Source: Brassica napus (lineage: Eukaryota; Streptophyta; Magnoliopsida; Brassicales; Brassicaceae). From it: DNA of 64,000 nucleotides. Both the position numbers and the translations under genes were made by a program. Under the pieces are notes generated by a model that did no database searches, had not been told where the DNA came from, and saw only the letters and a program-made list of their open reading frames with translations. Below are positions 12,746 through 26,000 of this stretch, in pieces; position 1 is the first letter of the stretch, and the number at the start of each line of letters is the position of its first letter. The stretch lies in NCBI RefSeq assembly GCF_020379485.1, contig NC_063447.1, forward strand, positions 54,301,452 to 54,365,451, read 5' to 3'.

Positions 12746-13647
12746 ATGTCGGCAGAGGAAGAAACCGTTCCAATCAACGTCGAAGAGACGGTGACGGCGC
12801 CGGCGAGTGAGAAGAAACCGGCGGCGAAGGGAGGTAAAGCAAAGAAGACGAAGGAAGTAAAAGCAGCAGCAGCTCCGAAGAAGAAGCCTGCAGCTAAGTC
12901 TCCGAGGAAGAGAACTTCTTCATCTCACCCTACCTACGAAGAGGTATCAGATTCGATTCGATCTAATTTTATGATTTCAGATTAGGTTTTTGAATTTTGT
13001 TTAATTTGAATCGAATCGATTCGCAGATGATTAAAGACGCGATCACGACGTTGAAGGAGAGAACCGGATCTAGCCAATACGCGATTCAGAAGTTCATCGA
13101 GGAGAAGCAGAAGTCGCTTCCTCCCACCTTCAGGAAGCTTCTCCTCGTCAATCTCAAGAGACTCGTCGCTTTAGGGAAGCTCGTCAAAGTCAAAGGCTCC
13201 TTCAAGCTCCCCTCCGCTAAATCAACCGCCGTTACTGCTCCTAAACCGGCTCCGGTTAAGAAGAAGGCAACCGTATCTACTAAACCGAAGGCTAAGGTTG
13301 CTAAACCAGCAGCTAAAGGAACCAAGAAGACCAAAGCTGTAGTAGCAGCTGTGAAGCCAAAGGCTAAAGTCGCTGCTAAGGCTAAACCAAAGACGAAGAC
13401 AAAGACTGTGGCGGCTGTGTCCAAGACCAAAGCTGTTGCTGCTAAGCCTAAGGCTAAAGAGAGACCTGCCAAAGCGGCGAGGACTTCGAGTAGAACGTCT
13501 CCAGGGAAGAAGGCTGCTGCTCCTGCTAAGAAAGCAGCAGCGGCTGTGACTAAGAAGGCCACGGCCAAGGCGACGGCTCCGGCTGCTAAGAGTCTGAAGG
13601 CGAAGTCTCCGGCGAAGAGGGCTTCGACGAGGAAGGTGAGGAAGTGA
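12746..13647 (+). CDS. H1.2: Linker histone H1, H1.2-like
   Basis: Chromatin linker histone that binds nucleosome entry and exit DNA. Exons 12746-12943 and 13027-13647 give 272 residues; the 83-nt intron falls inside the globular domain between Glu-Glu and Met. Seen: an acidic then lysine-rich N-tail (1-58), a winged-helix H15 globular domain (about 59-130, with SSHPTYEEMIKDAI, TGSSQYAIQKFI and PTFRKLLLVNLKRL), and a long Lys/Ala/Pro C-tail with SPGKK, SPAKR and similar CDK-type SP sites. Length and sequence match Arabidopsis H1.2 (At2g30620) closely. The C-tail leaves a long open frame on the antisense strand that is only a composition shadow. Confidence 0.95.
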
Positions 13648-14363
13648 AGAAGATGGGGTTTAGGGTAGTGAAAGGGGGAGATTGAATACATGGTTGTGAT
13701 GATGGTTAGCTTCTCTAGGGTAGCCTTGTATAATTTGAATCATCCTTGAAGAAGCTTTTTTTACCTTTTAGTTGTTTCTGGTTTCTTCTTGAGACCTTTA
13801 GTTTCTTTTTGTAATTTTTGGGTTGTTTTGGAATTAAAGCTTCTTACATGGTTAAATGTTAATCTAGTTCTGTCTGAACTGATTCTTGACATTGTAGCAA
13901 TGTGTTTAGCTTTCTGTCTGGTTGAATGTTCTTGTTTCATTGTTAACATACTATGCTTTGAAGGAACTGGTCTACCTTGAGCATCTTACATGGTTTGCAG
14001 ACATGCTTCTCCTAGGTTTATTGATTCATTTAGTTCTGTCTGAATTGATTCTTGTATGAATCTTAAACATTGCATCATTGTATTCACTACTTTCTTTCTT
14101 GTTGAATCTTAAACTTCAGCTGGGTTTAATCTTCATCTAGTTTTGTCTGAACAGATTCTTGTATGAATCTTAAACATTGTCATAATGTGTTCATGCTTCT
14201 TTCTTGTTGAATGTTCTAATGCACAGACAACATAACTATGCTGTGAAGGAACTGGTCTACTTTAAGAACAACAAACATGTCAAAGTTTAAAGTGAGGTTC
14301 ATACCTTTTGTCTGAATCATATATAATGCATTTGGTACCTTAAGTGAACAGATAAGAACATAG
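13648..14363. repeat. Convergent intergenic region with a degenerate threefold repeat
   Basis: This lies between the converging H1 and P-loop kinase genes. The motif TCTGTCTGAA-TGATTCTTG occurs at about 13866, 14034 and 14143 with changes, and GAAGGAACTGGTCTAC occurs at about 13960 and 14245. The copies form a degenerate tandem repeat of about 110-170 bp. No coding sequence. Confidence 0.6.
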
Positions 14364-16855
14364 CTAGGAAGAAAGTACATCACTTTGCTCTGTTTCTGAC
14401 TTTGGTGTATCTTGGAGACACTGTTTGAATCTTTCCACTTTCTGAATTGAGTATTTGAGCTCCTGCTGAATGTTGAACCTGGAAGGAGACAGCACAATGT
14501 CTTTCCATATTGACCCAGCTTCACAAGCAGGGTTTGGTCTTCTGTATAGCTCGTAAATTGATTCTGCATTCTCGTTTAACCTCCCTACGTTCTTCAAACA
14601 GTCTATCTCCTCTGGATCCACTAGCAATGTCTTCTCCTTCTCTTTCCAGGCTATCATCTGCACAAAAAAAAAATCACAATTGTCTCACCATGGATTCTCA
14701 CTTTCATTTACTTATAACATTGTCAAAGTTCTAACCTTTGGTGAACCTTCAAGAGCATTGGTGCAGTAAAGCCTTGCATTGTCAACTATGTTGCAATACG
14801 TAAGAAACGCATCTGCAAACCTCTTGTGAGATCTCAGCTGAGATCTCACCCTCACCGCTCTTCTACACATTATTGCTCTCCTGCATAAACCTTATGTTAG
14901 GAACAGACACACACTTGTTTGAGAACTAGTTACCAACAGCTCTCACCTAATGCCTCGAATCACTGCTAAGTACGCATCGCACACAACTCCAACTAACTCT
15001 ATCCTGTATGGCTTTCTCTCCTTCCCATCCTCTTGCAGCTGTTGTCTCTCTCCTATGCGTTCCCAATAGTTCTCTATCACGTCTCCGTTTTCACCAACCT
15101 TGTAGCCGGGTCCCATTCTGTAACGGTGGCGATGCACATTCCTTGTCATGGTTATGGTCTGTACCACAAACGGTACCCACGAGAGTGTTCCATCCATTAT
15201 CACATCCCTCCCTTCGTTGAGAGCTGTAACGAGTAGTGATGATGCTGCATCTGTTGATGATTGATGAACCTGCCAAGAGTTTCAAACATTTTTGTGGATA
15301 TTGAATATATCATAAGGTAATATGTTTCTTGTTTTTGTTCTTATATATATATTTACTGGAAGAGTTACTAAAACTTGATTTGATCCCAATATGTATTTTT
15401 TTATTACTATCAGAACCGCACTGCAGAATAGAGACGGTAATAGAGAACTATTGGAAACAAAGAACCTTACGAATTCAGCAGTCTTGATCATATCAGCATG
15501 GCCTCTGGAGCTTAGAGCTCTGTATATCACATCAGATTCTTTGAAAGCATCAGCTTCGATCACCACAGCATCTGCTCCTGCCCAAAATGGTCTGATCCCA
15601 AACCACACATCCATGTTTACAGGCAAATGAATAGATCTAAATGAACTTATATATTAGATCTTTTTTACTTACTCTTTGAGAATTTCTTTAAGCACAGTGC
15701 TCTTTCCTGCACCCATGCCACCACCCATAAGGAGTAGAACAGGGCTACGGTCCTTGTGTGCAACTGGTGCCATCACTTCTGTACACTCAGAGTCATCAAC
15801 AGATGCTATCCCCATTGCTTTCATTTCCTCCACCAATGTGTTGAACACTCTTGCCACTTTTAGATTCTTAGTCACCCTCTCAAACCTCTGATCTCTATTA
15901 TACCAACCAAGAAACAATCATTTGGAAAAAAAAATCACCAAAAGAGAACACAATATGGATAGATTTGTTGTTTAAGATCACCTTGTTGCTGCCATGACAA
16001 TGTGCTTGAGCTTCTTTTTAGGCTCAACATCAGCGCTGAGTATCTGTAACAAAATCCATGTTAACAGCTAAGGTCAAGGCCGGTCCTGGGCATTGCCAAG
16101 TGAAACATCGGCCTATAACCCACAATTTTTTTTTTTGAAAAAAGTTACATAGAAATAAGTTCTCAAATTTGTAAAATTTATTTTTATTTAAACTTTCACT
16201 AAATAGCCTACAGCCTGCAAAATCTCGGATCTTAAAAGTTTTGTTTGTGTTTTATGTTACCTGACTGATCATGAGATCTGCATGGCTCCAGTGGTAAGCA
16301 AAGTAACTGAGAATACATCTCTCAAACTCCTCGACGAGTTTAATGAAGAGAGAATCAGCATCAGGCTCTTCAGAGAAGAAGCTGTAGATGTCCTCCTCGC
16401 AGCAACCTGATTTCCTTATGTACTCATTGGCTAATTTGCAGAGATGAGGACATTCTCTCCTGTCCTTGAATCCCATTTGACGCACTGCAACAAATAGAAA
16501 GAAATAAAAAACACAAAACAACATGTCCTTTATGGTGATGCATCAAAATGTATATGATCATGGAGAATTCGAAGAGGATAATATGTAGATTGATTTTACC
16601 AACGTAGTGAGAGAATCTCTCGAGCTTCTCATGGCCTTTGTGTTTGTGAGACCGTCTGAGACGAGGGATGTTCTTGGAGTGACGTATCTTCCTCAGACGG
16701 TAATGTAGTGCAAGGGCTAAGAGCAAGCCAATGGATGAGATTACCAAAATCTGTGAGAAGGTCGTCTTTTCATTGTTGCTGTTAAGCTCTGGAACACACA
16801 TTGAACTGTTAAGCATATGAATGGATTCGGTTTGGAGATGATCATCAAGAGACAT
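14364..16855 (-). CDS. Membrane-anchored P-loop kinase with zeta-toxin-like fold (At2g30630-like)
   Basis: Predicted ATP/GTP-dependent small-molecule kinase; the substrate is not deducible here. Eight exons on the minus strand: 16600-16855, 16261-16484, 15982-16043, 15673-15894, 15471-15591, 14947-15269, 14736-14880, 14364-14657 (548 residues). The start is the ATG at 16855; the frame extends to 16945 only through a GTG. Seen: one membrane segment (about 36-52) followed by a very basic stretch, a Walker A loop starting at G239 and ending K245-S246-T247, and downstream EADAF, DGTLSW and an Arg-rich helix typical of the zeta-toxin-like (PF06414) P-loop family. In plants this fold occurs in the calmodulin-dependent NAD kinase NADKc, so a nucleotide-cofactor kinase role is a reasonable guess. 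It is a resident plant gene, not a toxin-antitoxin module; no antitoxin partner is adjacent. Confidence 0.9.
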
Positions 16856-17238
16856 GAGATTAAAGATTGGTAAAACTCTAAGATTGGGGACTAGTGTTGT
16901 TTGAGTTTGTTTTGTGTTAGGAGATAATGTATCTGCTTTCTCCACGTGTTACTGTACTGTACTAAAATAGCCTTTTAGCCCTATTACTCCGGATGTTCTT
17001 GTGGTTTTGACCATTTAATTTTGTTTTGTGTAGCCAAGAATCTTATTCTCCATGTATGTTGTGTGTTTTAAAAAGGTTTTAGAAACTATTTTCCTCAAGG
17101 CTATATAACATAAGATATGTAAACTGACTCTTAAGTTAAGTTGATTAGTTGTTTGTCATTGTTATTGGAACATATTGGCGGTTTTGCAATGTCAATGTAT
17201 GAGAAAAAGTTTGAAAGAATATATTTGGTTACTATGTT
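16856..17238. other. Upstream region of the P-loop kinase gene
   Basis: AT-rich DNA holding the presumed promoter and 5' leader of the minus-strand kinase gene. A CACGTG-like G-box core (CCACGTG) is visible near 16943-16949. No coding sequence or repeat was recognised before the foldback element. Confidence 0.35.
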
Positions 17239-18200
17239 ATTAAAAGGATTTTTAACATTAAAACTCTACAACTAAGTTTGTTTGGGTAAAAACTCCCAAA
17301 CTAAGTATTTAAACAAAAAACCCTCAAACTAACTTTATTTAATGAATTAAACCCTAGCAGGTCATAATTATCGTTACTACCGGTAAATCTTTAGTTTAGG
17401 GGTTTCTACATTAAGTAAACATAGTTGAGGGGTTTTACCATTAAAAATTGAAAAAATCAAAATTTTTATAATATTATCTAAAAAATTAGTAACTGAAATT
17501 TTCAAAATTAATACTTTTAATTTTTTTTTGTAAATATATAAGTTTGATATGTTTTGAACATCAACATCATATATGTATAAAATTAAAATTTAAAAACCTA
17601 GAAAATATAATAAAAAATTATCTAAAGATTTACCTGTAATAAAATTACTAAAATTTTAAAAATGTAAAAGACAAAAAATATAATAAAAATTATATCTTAT
17701 CTAGTAAAAATGTAATAAGGATTTACATGTAATAAAATTACTAAAAGGTTAAAACTGTAAAAAATAAGAAAATATAATAGAAATTATATCTTTTCTAATA
17801 AAACTGTAATAATAAATCTTTAGATAATTTTTATTATATTTTCTGAGTTTTTACATTTTTAATTATACATATATAATATTGATGTTAAAAACACATCAAA
17901 CTCATATATTTACAAAAAAAAATTAAAAGTGCTAATTTTGAAAATTTAAGTTACTAATTTTTAGATAATATTATAAAATTTTGAATTTTTTTTTTTTTTG
18001 ATTTTAATGGTAAAACCCCTCAACTATGTTTACTTAATGTAGAAACCCTCAAACTAAAGATTTACTGGTAGTTTTGGTAATTATGACCTGCTATGGTTTA
18101 ATTCTTTGGGGGTTTTTTCGTTAAATACTTAGTTTGAAGGTTTTTAGTCAAAACAAACTTAGTTGAGGGGTTTTCACGTTAAAAATCTTTATTAAAATAC
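17239..18200. mobile_element. Foldback element with about 395-bp inverted arms
   Basis: Positions 17239-17636 and about 17806-18200 are inverted copies of each other: CTAAGTTTGTTT on the left pairs with AAACAAACTTAG on the right, and TAGTTGAGGGGTTTTACCAT (17421-17440) pairs with ATGGTAAAACCCCTCAACTA. The central segment of about 170-200 bp holds two direct copies of a 93-bp unit starting GATTTAC (17627 and 17720). No open frame is present, so this is a non-autonomous foldback transposon or large MITE. A single transcript across it would form a long hairpin. Confidence 0.75.
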
Positions 18201-18328
18201 CCTTTATCTTTTTGATCATGTGTTTTGAAAAACAGTGAGGTTATCTAATCTATTTAATTAGACTTTTGTTTTGGATTTTATGTGCGATATTTCAGTTTTG
18301 GACTACCAAATATATGTTGATCTAATAA

Positions 18329-18377
18329 TTCAAAAGATAAATGTATCATTATTTAAAAGATAAATGTATCATTCATT
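18329..18377. repeat. Host minisatellite at the CACTA insertion site
   Basis: The word AAGATAAATGTATCATT occurs twice just left of the CACTA element (about 18334-18377) and again right of it (about 27177-27193). The host locus was therefore a short AT-rich tandem repeat before insertion, and the ATT duplications sit within this unit. Confidence 0.6.
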
Positions 18378-18701
18378 CACTACAAGAAAACAACGACATA
18401 CTAAGGAAAAAAATCGTCGGTATGTCGTCGGAATAACGTTATTCCGACGACATACCGACGAAACAAGTCCTCGGAAATAACTACTCGGAAATTCATTTTT
18501 CCTCGGAAATCCCTCGGAATTTTCCGACGGAATTCTGAGGAAACAAATTTCCGAGGAAATTCCGAGGACCACCAGTTCGTCGGATAGCTCCTCGGAATAT
18601 ACCGAGGGAGAACTTCGTCAGGATATTTCGATGGACTTTCCGATGGTCCAATCCTCGGAAGTTCCGACGAAATATTCCTCGGAATTTTCATCGGAAAATT
18701 C

Positions 18702-18835
18702 CGAGGAACGGGTCCCTCGGAATATTCCGAGGAACGGGTCCCTCGGTATATTCCGAGGAACATGTCCCTCGGTATATTCCGAGGAACTGGGTCCCTCGGT
18801 ATATTCCGAGGAAGATGTCCCTCGGTATATTCCGA
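18702..18835. repeat. 26-bp subterminal minisatellite of the CACTA element
   Basis: About five successive copies of a 26-27-bp unit with core CCGAGGAAC..GTCCCTCGG and a TATATT or AATATT spacer. Each junction recreates the palindrome CCTCGG-x-ATATTCCGAGG, giving closely spaced symmetric sites near the left terminus. Confidence 0.75.
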
Positions 18836-19006
18836 GGGTTCAATTCCTCGGAATGTAAAAAATATTAATTTTTTTTAAAAAAATAAAAATTTTGAAATTT
18901 ATATTCGAAAATATAAAATTAAAATTAAAATTGAAATCATATTAATTAATATTCAAAGTTTCACAAATAAAAATAAAACATTCCGAGTTTTTGGAAAAAA
19001 AAGAAA

Positions 19007-20630
<1,624 letters not shown>

Positions 20631-20689
20631 AAAAAAATATTTAATAAATATAGAAATATATAAATTAATTTTTTTTTAAAAAAAAATCC

Positions 20690-21165
20690 CAAATAATAGT
20701 TTTTAATTACAAAAAAGTTTTATAGACATTAAATTTTTTGATAAATATATAAAAATAGTTCTAATAAACAAAAAATAGTTTTAATAAATAAAAAATAGTT
20801 TAATATTTACAAAAAATTAGTTTTAATAATATTAAAAATGTTTAATAAATATAGAAATTTATATAATATAAATATAAATTTTTTTTTTTTAAATCCCAAA
20901 TAATAGTTTTTAATCACAAAAAAGTTTTATAGACATTAAAAATGTTTAATAAATATATAAAAATAGTTCTAATAAACAAAAAATAGTTTTAATAAATAAA
21001 AAATAGTTTAATAATTACAAAAAATAGTTTTAATAATATTAAAAATGTTTAATAAATTAAGAAATTAATATAATATAAATATAAAAAAACAATTTTTTTT
21101 AAATCCCAAATAATAGTTTTTAATCACAAAAAAAGTTTTAAAGATATTAAAAATGTTTTGTGAAA
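20690..21165. repeat. AT-rich tandem repeats in the TnpA 5' intron
   Basis: A unit beginning TCCCAAATAATAGTTTTTAA is repeated at about 20687, 20895 and 21101 (period about 206 bp), each followed by AAATAGTTCTAATAAAC-type words in the first two copies. It lies in the presumed intron between the 5' leader and first coding exon of the TnpA-like gene. No coding capacity. Confidence 0.65.
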
Positions 21166-21770
21166 TCCAAAAAATCGAATTTATATACAAAAAACGTTTT
21201 GTAAAATCCAAAAAAACGAATTTATATACAAAAATCGTTTTGTAAAATATAAAAATCGAAATTATACTCAAAAATCGAATTTATAAATACAAAAAAAATC
21301 AAAAATTTATAAAAAAATTCTTAATCAATTCAACAAAACAAATTATTCAACCAAATCACAATTCTAAACCTATTATACAACCAAATCACAATCCTAACCA
21401 ATCACCTTAACAAAAATCTATCAAATCTACACAAAAACCTAACAAATAGAACCTAAGAGAGTGGGATAGGGTCCTTACATTATTTGTGTAAGAGAAAGGG
21501 GAGATCGCCGGAGAAGAGGTCGGAGAGGAAGGGTAAATCGCCGGAGAAGAGGGAGAAGAGGCGCAGAGGAAGAAGAGAGAAATGGGGAAGAAGAAGCGGC
21601 TTGTGGTTATAAAACCTAGGGTCCGACGGATACTATCCGTCGGAATTCCGTCGGAATTCCAATTTCAATTTTCGCGAAAAATTTGCCCGGTTAAATGAAA
21701 ATATTCCGAGGAAATTCCGACGGATACTTAAATATCCCTCGGAATTCCGTCGGAATATTCCGAGGGAATT

Positions 21771-23060
21771 CCGAGGAACTAGTGTTTGGGGTTTCAAAAC
21801 ATCAATTTTTTTTGCCATATTTCATTTCTTATACAATTGTAATGCATACCATTGAGGATTCTTTGTATAGATGATCATAAACCATGAAACAACAAATTTC
21901 AAAACGAATTGAAAGTATTCCCTTCACCTTATAGTTAAAGTGTATAAGTGTTTCTCTTACGTTGTGGGGATTTCGTTCATACAATCGGAAAAATGTTTAT
22001 TATAGGGTAAGGAACAAATGTTTGACTTCATAATCAGTCTAAGACACTTAATAAGGGTTATATAAGTGTTATTCAAACCGCAAAACGTTGTTTTCGGTTT
22101 AAAAACCCTATTTCCTCGGAATTTCCTCGGAATATTCCGAGGAAATTCCGAGGAAACCCTTATCTTCCTCGGAATATTCCGAGGGAATTCCGAGGGAATT
22201 CCGAGGAACTAGTGTTTGGGGTTTCAAAACATCAATTTTTTTTGCCGTATTTCATTTCTTAAACAATTGTAATGCATACCATTGAGGATTCTTTGTATAG
22301 ATGATCATAAACGATGAAATAACAAATTTCAAAACGAATTGAAAGTATTCCCTTCACCTTATAGTTAAAGTGTATAAGTGTTTATCTTACGTTGTGGGGA
22401 TTTCGTTCATACAATCGGAAAAGTGTTTATTATAGGGTAAAGAACAAATGTTTGACTTCATAATCAGTCTAAGACACTTAATAAGAGTTATATAAGTGTT
22501 ATTCAAACCGCAAAACGTTGTTTTCGGTTTAAAAACCCTATTTCCTCGGAATTTCCTCGGAATATTCCGAGGAAATTCCGAGGAAACCCTTATCTTCCTC
22601 GGAATTCCGTCGGAATATTCCGAGGGAATTCCGAGGAACTAGTGTTTAGGGTTCCAAAACATCAATTTTTTTTTGCCGTATTTCATTTCTTATACAATTG
22701 TAATGCATACCATTGAGGATTCTTTGTATAGATGATCATAAACCATGAAATAACAATGAAATAACAAATTTCAAAACGAATTGAAAGTATTCCCTTTACC
22801 GTTCATTAAAGTGTATAAGTGTTTCTCTTACGTTGTGGGGATTTCGTTCATACAATCAGAAAAATGTTTATTATAGGGTAAGGAACAAATGTTTGACTTT
22901 ATAATTAGTCTAAGCCACTTAATAAGGGTTATATAAGTGTTATTCAAACCGCAAAACGTTATTTTCGGTTTAGAAACCCTATTTCCTCAGAATTTCCTCG
23001 GAATATTCTGAGGAAATTCCGAGGAAACTCTTATCTTCCTCGGAATTCCGTTGGAATATT
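21771..23060. repeat. Three head-to-tail copies of a 430-bp unit inside the CACTA element
   Basis: The start CCGAGGAACTAGTGTTT occurs at 21771, 22201 and 22631, an exact 430-bp period twice over. Each copy has a unique central part (for example CATACCATTGAGGATTC and TTACGTTGTGGGGATTTCG) and ends in a cluster of CCTCGGAATATTCCGAGG palindromes. Copy 3 is slightly longer because of a small duplication near 22746-22765. The block lies between the two divergent-decay genes of the element. Confidence 0.9.
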
Positions 23061-23081
23061 CAAAAAAAAAAAAAGTCGATG

Positions 23082-26000
23082 CTAGTCTGTTTCCGAGTCA
23101 TAATCACCAGATGAATCTGAATCAGGATCTTGGTGAAACTCTCCAATCACTGGTTCATCCTCTACGTGAACGACGACTTCCTCTACGAAGTCGGTTAAAT
23201 CGACTACAAGGCCAACTCCAGCTAAATCTTCTGCTGCACTGAAGTTGCCGGATGTGCTTGGTTGTAGTGGGTCTTCCAGCTCAGAACTTCCCTGAACTCG
23301 GCCTCTCGGGTTGAGTCTTGTAACAGTAACCCATGGATCGTCTCTGTTCCTTACCCGGAGGTACTTGATATAACAAATCTGTAACATTAAAAAAATTATT
23401 AGTAAAATTATAAATTAATACACATGATGATGAATCATTCTAAATAATTAACATTTAATTACCTGATCGGTCTGAGAAGCAAGAATGAAAGGATCATAAT
23501 ATTGCAGCTTTCGGCTCGAATTTACTGATGTAACACCAAATGCATCTGTTCTCACACCTCGATCAAGAGTGTTGTCGTGCCAATCACAATAGAAAACAGT
23601 ACAGCGCAATCCAACCATGCCCAAATACTTGATTTCCAAAATCTCATGTATGTGTCCGTAGTATACATCATCTCCTGATGCAGAACAAACGCCAGCATCA
23701 TAAGTCGTACTCGAACGTCTCCTCTTCTGAGTTGTGAATGCATATCCTCGAGTACAAAATCTCGGATATGACTTCACAACAAATTTTGGTCCAACGACCA
23801 TCTCGCGTATCCAATCGTCAAATGTTTCACTTCTGGCCAAACCAGCAGACACCTATATATCAATAAATGTGAATTAGTATAAATATGTGATAAATGATAT
23901 TTTAATTTGTTTAAAGCACTCACATAAGTAAACATCCATCCAGAAAATTCTCTCTGCTTCATTTCTTCTAGTTCGTCCTCTGTGGCGTATCTATATTCGA
24001 ACCTCTTTTCTGCCATGAAAATCCTGTACATATGATGACAATAATGTAATTAATTAAGATTTAAATTTCAACTTGTTAAAATAAAAATTTGTAAGCTTAT
24101 TTATTTACCTCTCATATTGAAGAACATCTTCGCAGTTGGTGAGCAAATATGTTTGCAAATTACTGCGCTCCTGCTCAGTAAGTCGACGGTCCTTTGGTTT
24201 TCCGCTAAGTCGTCCAACGTCTGTGAAAATTTCTGGAACCGTAACATGATATGTTGCCCGTTCGCCTCTATCATCATGCCGAGCAGGTCTTTTGTTTTTG
24301 GTCTGAACTTCTGCTGGAAAGTAGTACTCGGCAAAGTTTGAAGTTTCTTCATTGATCATCTGTGCGACTATAGAACCTTCCACCCTACTTAAATTTTTCA
24401 CCATCTTCTTCAAATGGAACATATACCGCTCATACAGGTATATCCATCTATACTGCACAAGACCACCAAGTTCCAATTCTCTTGCCAGGTGAATAACAAG
24501 ATGCTCCATAACATCAAAAAATGAGGGAGGAAATATCTTCTCAAGGTTGCACTGAATCACGGCTATGTTAGTCTTCAAATTTTCAATACCTTCAAGAGTC
24601 ACTGATCTCGTGCATAAATCGCGGAAGAAACCACTTATCCCTGCAATTGCTTCATGAACATTTCGTGGTAATAGTTCCTTGAAGGCAAACGGAAGGAGGC
24701 GCTGCATCATTACATGGCAATCGTGGCTTTTCAAGCCAGTAAACTTTCCTTCCTTTCTGTCGATACAGTTACGCAAATTAGATGCGTAACCGTCTGGAAA
24801 TTCCACATCGTTTGAAATCCAATCAAAGAACGCATCTTTTCCCTCTGCATCAAGTCGGTATATGGGAAAAGGAGCCCTACCATTCTCATCAACATGAAGT
24901 TCTGAACGAGCACATATATCGACTAAATCCAGTCTTGACTTCAAATTATCCTTTGTTTTACCTTGAACATTAAGGATCGTGTTCATGAGATTGTCAAAAA
25001 AGTTCTTCTCAATATGCATGACATCTAAATTATGCCTTAGCAGATGATCCTCCCAGTATGGCAGATCCCAGAAAATACTTTTTTTGTGCCAGTTATGTAG
25101 GTCTCCAACAGCATCTACCGGAAAACGCTCATGTCCACCGACGTCTGGCGTCCTTTCTGCACCAAAATCTCTTAGTTGTGTCTTCAAATCTTTCCCACAA
25201 ATTTCCGGAGGTGGACTGTCAAACACCCTCTTGTTCTTCGTAAACAAATTCCTACTCCTACGATATGGATGATCAGGTGGTAGGAATCTCCTGTGACAGT
25301 CAAACCAACACGTTTTCCCTCCGTGTTTTAGTTGGAAAACATCAGTGTTATCTTGACAATATGGACATGATAGCCTTCCATGCGTTGTCCATCCAGATAA
25401 CATACCATATGCTGGAAAATCACTTATTGTCCACATTAGTACTGCCCGCATTTGAAAGTTTTCTTTACACGAAACATCGTATGTTTCAGCACCTTGAGCC
25501 CATAGTTGTTGCAACTCATATATTAGTGGCTGAAGAAACACATCAAGTGATCTCTTAGGATGCTCTGGTCCGGGAACGAGAATCGAGAGAAACAAAAACT
25601 CTCGTCGCAAGCACAAGTTTGGGGGTAGGTTGTATGGTGTAAGAATGACTGGCCATAGAGAATACTGTCTTCCACTCTTGCCAAACGGGCTGAAACCATC
25701 AGTACATAATCCAAGGTAGACATTTCTTCTCTCATACGCAAACTCGGGATACTTTGATTGGAAATGCTTCCACGCTTTTGCATCTGAAGGATGTCTGATC
25801 TCACCATCTGTTGAGTGCTCCGCATGCCATCTCATTGGTTGCGCTGTGCGTTCAGACAGATACAACCTCTGCAACCTTTCCGTCAAAGGCAAATACCACA
25901 TCCTTTTATATGGCACTGGAACTCTTCCACTCGTATCTTTATAACGAGGCTTTCCACAAAATTTGCATGTAACCCGCTGTTCATCCGCCCTCCAATAAAT

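Noticed and set aside
13086..13691. 201-codon open frame antisense to histone H1
   Set aside because: It mirrors the Lys/Ala codons of the H1 C-tail; hydrophobic low-complexity output, no start context or splice signals.
14364..16855. Bacterial toxin-antitoxin locus acquired by transfer
   Set aside because: Eight plant-type introns, collinear Arabidopsis position and no antitoxin neighbour; only the P-loop fold is shared.
21771..23060. CRISPR array or centromeric satellite
   Set aside because: Only three 430-bp units with no short repeat-spacer pattern, located inside a plant CACTA element.
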